Below are positions 59,664 through 64,000 of a DNA stretch of 64,000 nt, one piece after another (position 1 is the stretch's first letter; each line of letters begins with the position of its first letter). The DNA comes from Phreatobacter cathodiphilus (GTDB taxonomy: Bacteria; Pseudomonadota; Alphaproteobacteria; Rhizobiales; Phreatobacteraceae). The DNA is taken from contig NZ_CP027668.1 of assembly GCF_003008515.1 (NCBI RefSeq), forward strand, positions 1,728,001 to 1,792,000, read 5' to 3'. The position numbers were made by a program, and so were the translations under genes. The notes beneath the pieces are model-generated. The model searched no databases and was not told the origin of the DNA. It saw only the letters and a list, made by a program, of their open reading frames with translations.

Positions 59664-60509
59664 TCAGCGGTCGAGGCGCGGATTGAGGGCCTCGTTCAGC
59701 GCGTCGCCGAGCAGGTTGATGGCCAGCACGGTCAGCAGAACCGCGAGCCCGGGCAGGGTCACCATCCACCACGCCGTGCGGATGGCCGACCGTCCCGCGC
59801 CGATCATGAAGCCCCAGGTCATGATGTTGGGATCGCCGAGACCGAGGAAGGACAGGCCGGACTCGAAGAGGATCGAGGTCGCCACCATCAGCGAGCCGGC
59901 GACGACGATGGTCGACAGCACGTTGGGCAGGATCTGGACCAGCATGATCCGCAGATCGCTGAGCCCGATTGCCACGCTGGCGGCCACGAACTCCCGGCTC
60001 TTGACGCTGATCACCTCGGCCCGGACGAGGCGCGCAAGAGGCGCCCAGGACACGATGGCGATGGCACCGATCACGTTCGGCAGGGTGGCGCCGAGAATGG
60101 CGACGATGACGATGGCGCCGATGAAGGTCGGGATGGTCTGGAAGAACTCGGTGACGCGCATGACGGCGGAATCGATCCGCCCGCCGTAATAGCCGGCGAG
60201 GCCACCCACGACCGTGCCCAGAATGACGATGCAGAGGGTGGCGACGAAACCGACGAGCAGCGAGATACGCGCCCCGTAGGCAATGCCCGCCGCGATGTCG
60301 CGGCCGAGCATGTCGGTGCCGAGGATGTACTCCTGGAACGGCGGACTGAAGGGCATGCCGACCATCTCGAAGGGGCCGTCCGGGTAGAGGACGGGCGCGA
60401 GGACCGCCAGCGCCACGATACAGGCGATGAGAGTGAGCCCGATGGCGCCGGCTGGGTTCGCGGCGACGCGGACGAGGACACTCCTGCGGGGCGCAAAGGT
60501 CTCAGCCAT
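59664..60509 (-). CDS. Oligopeptide-type ABC permease (DppC-like)
   Basis: The protein has 281 residues, six membrane helices. The EAA-type loop is FVAASVAIGLSDLRIMLVQILPNVLSTIVV, and EYILGTDMLGRDIAAGIAYGARISLLVGF is the family marker. Overlaps the DppB-like gene by eight bases. No DppD/DppF ATPase gene follows. Confidence 0.9.
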   Translation of the reverse strand: MAETFAPRRSVLVRVAANPAGAIGLTLIACIVALAVLAPVLYPDGPFEMVGMPFSPPFQEYILGTDMLGRDIAAGIAYGARISLLVGFVATLCIVILGTVVGGLAGYYGGRIDSAVMRVTEFFQTIPTFIGAIVIVAILGATLPNVIGAIAIVSWAPLARLVRAEVISVKSREFVAASVAIGLSDLRIMLVQILPNVLSTIVVAGSLMVATSILFESGLSFLGLGDPNIMTWGFMIGAGRSAIRTAWWMVTLPGLAVLLTVLAINLLGDALNEALNPRLDR

Positions 60510-61500
60510 GGGTCCGCCCCGTGTTCAGCGCGATCCGCGGGTCGATGATCGTGTAGATCACGTCGACCACGGCGTTGGTCACGACCACCAGGATCGAGGA
60601 GAGAAAGAAGATCCCGAGCAGCAGGTTGATGTCGCGGGCGAACAGGGATTCGAAGGCCAGCAGGCCGAGGCCCGGCCAACCGAAGACCGATTCCACGATC
60701 ACGGAGCCGCCGAGCATGCCGGAGACCTGGACGCCGGCCATGGTGAGAACCGGCAGCACGGCATTGCGGAGGGCATGGGTCGCCATGATCGTGCGATCGC
60801 TCAACCCCTTCGCCCTGGCCGTGCGGATGTAGTCCTGCCCCAGCGTCTCGAGCATCGACGAGCGCATCAGGCGGGCATACAGCGCCATGTAGAAACACGA
60901 GAGTGCGACGGCCGGCAGGACGAGATGGTGCAGCACGTCGACCACGGCGCGCAGGCCCGTATAGTCGGCGCCCACCGTGATGATGCCGCTCGTGGGGAAC
61001 CAGCCGAGCTGGATGGAGAAGACGATGATCAGCATCAGGCCGACCCAGAACAGCGGCGTGGCATAGGACACGACCGCGAAGATCACGATGACATGGCTGA
61101 CGATGGTGCGGTCGCGCATGGCGGCGATGGCGCCCAGCAGCGTCCCCAGCGTGACCGAGATCACCATCGCCGCGCCCATCAGGATCGCGGTGGCACCCAG
61201 CCTGTCGAAAATGAGCGACGAAACCTCGCGGCCATGGCGGAACGAGAAGCCGAGGTCGAAGGTGACGATGTTCTTCATGTAGCTGAGGAACTGGATATAG
61301 AGCGGCTGATCCAGGCCGAACTGGCGGCGGATCTGCGCCATGTATTCCTCGCTCGCGGCGCCCGCCTCCCCGGCGATCACCTGCGCGGCGTCACCCGGCG
61401 CGAGCCGGATGAGGAAGAAGTTCACCACGACGATGGCGAGGATGATCGGCAGACCTCGAACCAGCCGCTCGAGAATATATCTGCCACGGGCGAACCACAT
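60502..61500 (-). CDS. Oligopeptide-type ABC permease (DppB-like)
   Basis: The protein has 332 residues. ILERLVRGLPIILAIVVVNFFLIRLAPGDAA is the DppB start; ARLMRSSMLETLGQDYIRTARAKGLSDRTIM is the coupling loop. The ATG at 61500 gives the family length. It forms the heterodimer with the permease at 59664. Confidence 0.9.
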   Translation of the reverse strand: MWFARGRYILERLVRGLPIILAIVVVNFFLIRLAPGDAAQVIAGEAGAASEEYMAQIRRQFGLDQPLYIQFLSYMKNIVTFDLGFSFRHGREVSSLIFDRLGATAILMGAAMVISVTLGTLLGAIAAMRDRTIVSHVIVIFAVVSYATPLFWVGLMLIIVFSIQLGWFPTSGIITVGADYTGLRAVVDVLHHLVLPAVALSCFYMALYARLMRSSMLETLGQDYIRTARAKGLSDRTIMATHALRNAVLPVLTMAGVQVSGMLGGSVIVESVFGWPGLGLLAFESLFARDINLLLGIFFLSSILVVVTNAVVDVIYTIIDPRIALNTGRTHG

Positions 61501-61563
61501 GCCTTGAGACCTCTGGGGGAAAGGGCGGGAGCCAGCCGGCACGGCCGGCTCCCGTGGGCATCG

Positions 61564-63183
61564 TCAGCGCTGGATCCAGGTCTCGTAAAGCCCGCCGCGC
61601 AGGCCGAGCGGCGAGGTGATCAGGTCCTTGACCCGCTTGTTCTGCACCGCAACCAGATCCATCTCCATCAGCCAGATGATCGGGCTGTCGGCGACCAGAA
61701 GCTCCTGGAGCTTGTGGAAGATCTGGTTGCGCTTGGCGGGGTCGATCTCCGTCTGCGCCGCCTCCCAGAGCTTGTCGACCTCCGGGTTCGAATACTGCGA
61801 GACGTTGCCGAAGGGCACCGCGCGGTTGATGGTCTTCGACCAGGTCTGCCTCTGCACGCCGAGGGTCGGGTCGGCCATGCCGATCGACCAGGTCGAGGTC
61901 ATGTTGAAGTCGTACTCGTTGTGGACCAGCCGCACGAAGGACGGGTAATCCCGGTTGCGCAGTTCCACCTCGATGCCGACGCGGGCCAGCGCCTGCTTGA
62001 TGTACTCGCCCATGCGCCGCCAATCCTCGCCGAACGGGGCGGGATCGTGGAAAATCTTCACGCGCATGCCGTTGGCGCCTCGCTTCAGGCCGGCCTCGTC
62101 AAGCAGGCGGTTGGCGATCTCCAGGCGGTCACGCACGTCGAAGCGCAGGATGTTCTGGTCGGTGAAGGCGCCGTTGCCCTTCATGAAGGAGGAGATGGGA
62201 CCGACGGCCGGCTTGCCGAAACCGTGCCAGATCGCCCGCGTGATGAAGTTGCGGTCAAGGGCGTAGGCGACGGCGAGGCGCACGCGCTTGTCGTCGAACG
62301 GGGGCTTCTGGACGTTGAGCTCCAGCATCATGACGGGCGCGATGGCCTCGTAACCGCCCTTGGCGATGGCGATGTGCGGCAGCGTCTCCAGCCGCCGCAT
62401 CTCCACCGGGTTGATGGTGCCGAAGGTCGCGACGTCGATCTCGCCGCGCTCGACGCCGGCGGCGCGGGTGGCCGAGTCCGCGATGAAGCGGATGATGAGG
62501 CGGTCGAGATAGGGGCGGCCGGGGCGCCAGTAGTTCTCGTTCTTGTCGAGCTGGATGAAGTTGCCCTTCTCCCAGCGGGCGAACTTGAAGGGGCCGGTGC
62601 CGATCGGGGCGTTCACCGCGGGATTGTTGCGGAAGTCGGTGCCCTCGTAGATGTGCCGCGGCACGATCGGGGATTCGAGGCTCGACAGGCCCATCATCAG
62701 CGGCGGATAGGGATGGGCGAGGTTGAACACCGCGGTATGGGCGTCCGGCGTGTCGATGGACTGGACCGGGCCGAGATTGCCCTGGCCGCGCGGGTGGAAC
62801 TTCTTGACCACCTCCATCAGCGCGAACTGCACGTCGGCCGAGGTGAAGGGCTTGCCGTCGTGCCAGGTGACGCCCTGGCGCAGCTTGAAGGTGATGATCT
62901 TGCCGTCCGGGCTGATCGTCCAGCTCTCGGCGAGCGAGGGCTTCGGCTTCAGCTCGAGATCATATTCCAGCAGGCCGTCGAAGATCTTGGTGGCGAGCTC
63001 GGCGGTGGTCGGCGCCGAACTCAGCGCGTTGGTGATGATCGCCGGCTCGGGCGTGGTGGTGATCGTCAGCGTGCCGCCCGACTGCGGATTGGCGAGGGAC
63101 TGCGACGCGGGAAGCAGGGCGCCGAACGCGGTGCCGAGAAGGAGGCCGTTGAAGAGCCTGCGCGACGTGACGAGATGATCCAT
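61564..63183 (-). CDS. Oligopeptide/nickel-type ABC substrate-binding protein (DppA-like)
   Basis: This 539-residue receptor has a signal with an RR pair (TSRRLFNGLLLGTAFGALLPAS). Family motifs are GGTLTITTTPEPAIITNAL, PSLAESWTISPDGKIITFKLRQGVTWHDGKPFTSADV and DKRVRLAVAYALDRNFI. Such receptors bind peptides but also many other amphiphilic molecules. It is the first gene of the leftward operon; GGGGA lies six bases before the ATG at 63183. Confidence 0.9.
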   Translation of the reverse strand: MDHLVTSRRLFNGLLLGTAFGALLPASQSLANPQSGGTLTITTTPEPAIITNALSSAPTTAELATKIFDGLLEYDLELKPKPSLAESWTISPDGKIITFKLRQGVTWHDGKPFTSADVQFALMEVVKKFHPRGQGNLGPVQSIDTPDAHTAVFNLAHPYPPLMMGLSSLESPIVPRHIYEGTDFRNNPAVNAPIGTGPFKFARWEKGNFIQLDKNENYWRPGRPYLDRLIIRFIADSATRAAGVERGEIDVATFGTINPVEMRRLETLPHIAIAKGGYEAIAPVMMLELNVQKPPFDDKRVRLAVAYALDRNFITRAIWHGFGKPAVGPISSFMKGNGAFTDQNILRFDVRDRLEIANRLLDEAGLKRGANGMRVKIFHDPAPFGEDWRRMGEYIKQALARVGIEVELRNRDYPSFVRLVHNEYDFNMTSTWSIGMADPTLGVQRQTWSKTINRAVPFGNVSQYSNPEVDKLWEAAQTEIDPAKRNQIFHKLQELLVADSPIIWLMEMDLVAVQNKRVKDLITSPLGLRGGLYETWIQR

Positions 63184-63511
63184 GGCCGTTCCCCGGTCGT
63201 GAGCAGCCCTTGCGGGCACGACCTGAGCGTTTCATCATGATTGAAAATTTCGAAGTGCTTTTTTCAATGGGCAGCAATGCAGCTCAACTTCGAGAGCTCG
63301 GTCGACTGAGTGTTTTTCGGGCGATTTCCGCAAAAGGCCGCCAATTCGCCCGATTATGGAGGGAAATCGCATAAAAACATTCTGAACGCGGGAGCCCGGC
63401 CGTTATCACAGCAGTATAAGTTGGGTGCGCCTCACGCGCAGGGCCTCGCCTAGATTTTTCAACCGGCATATAAGGCGATCATCGCCCCCTGCCCTTTCCG
63501 ATGGCCCTGGA
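63184..63511. promoter_or_regulatory. 328-base divergent control region with inverted repeats
   Basis: No gene is seen here. The base composition drops towards AT near both ends. Inverted repeats are ATTGAAAA (63240-63247) / TTTTCAAT (63261-63268), CGGGCGA (63318-63324) / TCGCCCG (63346-63352) and GCGATTTCC (63321-63329) / GGAAATCGC (63362-63370). TTTTTCAA recurs at 63455-63462 near the XRE gene. The region should hold the promoters of the hydroxylase operon and of the divergent XRE-cupin gene. Confidence 0.5.
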
Positions 63512-64000
63512 ATGTCCGACGGCACCGACGAACTCGACAGCAACACGCTGGTTGGCCTCGGCGAGCGGATTCGCAATCTGCGCGTGGAGCGCGACCTCAC
63601 TCTGGCGACGCTGTCGACGCGCAGCCAGATCTCCGTCGGCATGCTCAGCCACATCGAGCGGGGCAAGACGTCTCCGTCGCTGAAGCTGCTCGACCGCCTG
63701 CGTGTTGCGCTGGGGGTGCCCCTCGCGAGCTTCTTCGAAGCCCAGACGGATCGCTCGGTCGAGGAAGGCACCGTCACCCGCGCGGGTCAGCGCTCCACCC
63801 TGGCCTTCAGCAAGACAGGGCTCACCAAGGAATTGCTCTCGCCTCCGGGGCATTCGGAGATGGAGATGCTGATGCTGACCATCGCGCCCGGCGGCGGCTC
63901 GGGGACGGACCCCTGGCGCCGGAACGGCCAGAAGGGCGGCTATGTCCTCCAGGGTCGTTTCGAACTGAAGATCGACGACCAGGTCCACATCCTGCATCCG
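63512..64000 (+). CDS. XRE-family regulator with C-terminal cupin (partial, runs off the edge)
   Basis: 163 codons are visible without a stop. The helix-turn-helix is GERIRNLRVERDLTLATLSTRSQISVGMLSHIERGKTSPSLKLLDRLRVALG. The cupin domain starts at MLMLTIAPGGGSG and GQKGGYVLQGRFELKI. This type often controls a neighbouring transport or amine-use operon. It is divergent from the dppA-like gene at 63183, so it is the likely regulator of the long hydroxylase operon. Confidence 0.86.
   Translation, partial: MSDGTDELDSNTLVGLGERIRNLRVERDLTLATLSTRSQISVGMLSHIERGKTSPSLKLLDRLRVALGVPLASFFEAQTDRSVEEGTVTRAGQRSTLAFSKTGLTKELLSPPGHSEMEMLMLTIAPGGGSGTDPWRRNGQKGGYVLQGRFELKIDDQVHILHP

Noticed and set aside
60427-63240. 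937-codon plus-strand frame over the DppABC genes
   Set aside because: It lacks hydrophobic or family motifs and mirrors three real genes whose motifs are unmistakable.
1-64000. Search for tRNA/rRNA genes, CRISPR arrays, insertion sequences and attachment sites
   Set aside because: I saw no CCA-ended cloverleaf sequence, no regular repeat-spacer units, no transposase or integrase and no terminal repeats by reading; a covariance-model scan would be needed to exclude small RNAs.

Overview
The window is about 64 kb of GC-rich chromosome-like DNA with tightly packed genes, frequent ATGA/GTGA stop-start overlaps and no tRNA, rRNA, CRISPR array or transposase that I can see. The mix of genes (Sox/flavocytochrome c sulfide oxidation, CHASE3 and HisKA_2-type kinases, Bug/TctC binding proteins, many ABC and TRAP solute receptors, CoxMSL/PaoABC-type molybdenum hydroxylases, acyl-CoA catabolism) suggests an alphaproteobacterium, most likely a metabolically versatile member of the Hyphomicrobiales (Rhizobiales). 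That assignment is inferred from gene content, not from a phylogenetic marker.

Layout. 1-3026 (+): the tail of a sulfur-oxidation cluster (SoxD-like cytochrome end, a small cytochrome, a DsrE-like protein, the flavocytochrome c sulfide dehydrogenase flavoprotein and a cytochrome c2-like protein). 3072-7515 (-): an RND efflux permease, its membrane-fusion protein and a DUF2892 protein. These are divergent from 7747-8282 (+), a tiny membrane protein and a rhodanese, across a 20-bp dyad that fits the ATTC-N8-GAAT operator of persulfide-sensing SqrR/BigR repressors. 8399-14116: a tripartite tricarboxylate transporter (tctCBA), an AraC regulator, a cupin protein and a second TctC-like receptor. 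14250-17252: a three-gene phosphorelay. 17346-31518: a LysR regulator, then an apparent N-carbamoyl/ureide/cyclic-amide utilisation island with an N-carbamoylase, a polar amino-acid ABC transporter with two receptors, two polysaccharide-deacetylase/PuuE-like hydrolases, a TRZ/ATZ-type amidohydrolase, a spermidine/putrescine-type ABC transporter and an amidase.

31641-36622: an ArsR-SRPBCC-GST operon, a UvrD-family helicase and a TPR protein. 36871-47123 (+): a ten-gene acyl-CoA catabolic operon with two acyl-CoA dehydrogenases, a crotonase, a complete Liv-type ABC transporter, an acyl-CoA ligase and a terminal TetR regulator. 47251-51112: a MOSC protein with an adjacent phthalate-dioxygenase-reductase-like protein, an XRE-cupin regulator (-), an orphan TRAP receptor and a GST. 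One 14-bp sequence occurs at both promoters flanking the regulator. 51173-63183 (-): one long apparent operon running from an oligopeptide-type ABC receptor and two permeases (no ATPase), through an 84-residue unknown protein, a molybdenum hydroxylase of three subunits, an OsmC-like protein, to a second paralogous hydroxylase closely resembling PaoABC. 63512-64000 (+): the start of an XRE-cupin regulator, divergent from that operon.

Taken together the region is a scavenging and detoxification catalogue: each block pairs an uptake receptor with an oxidative or hydrolytic module and a local regulator. The most interesting parts are the MOSC/reductase/XRE/TRAP unit with its shared operator, the doubled cytoplasmic Pao-type hydroxylase operon, the AraC tandem operator, the SqrR/BigR-type site, and the leaderless arsR promoter.
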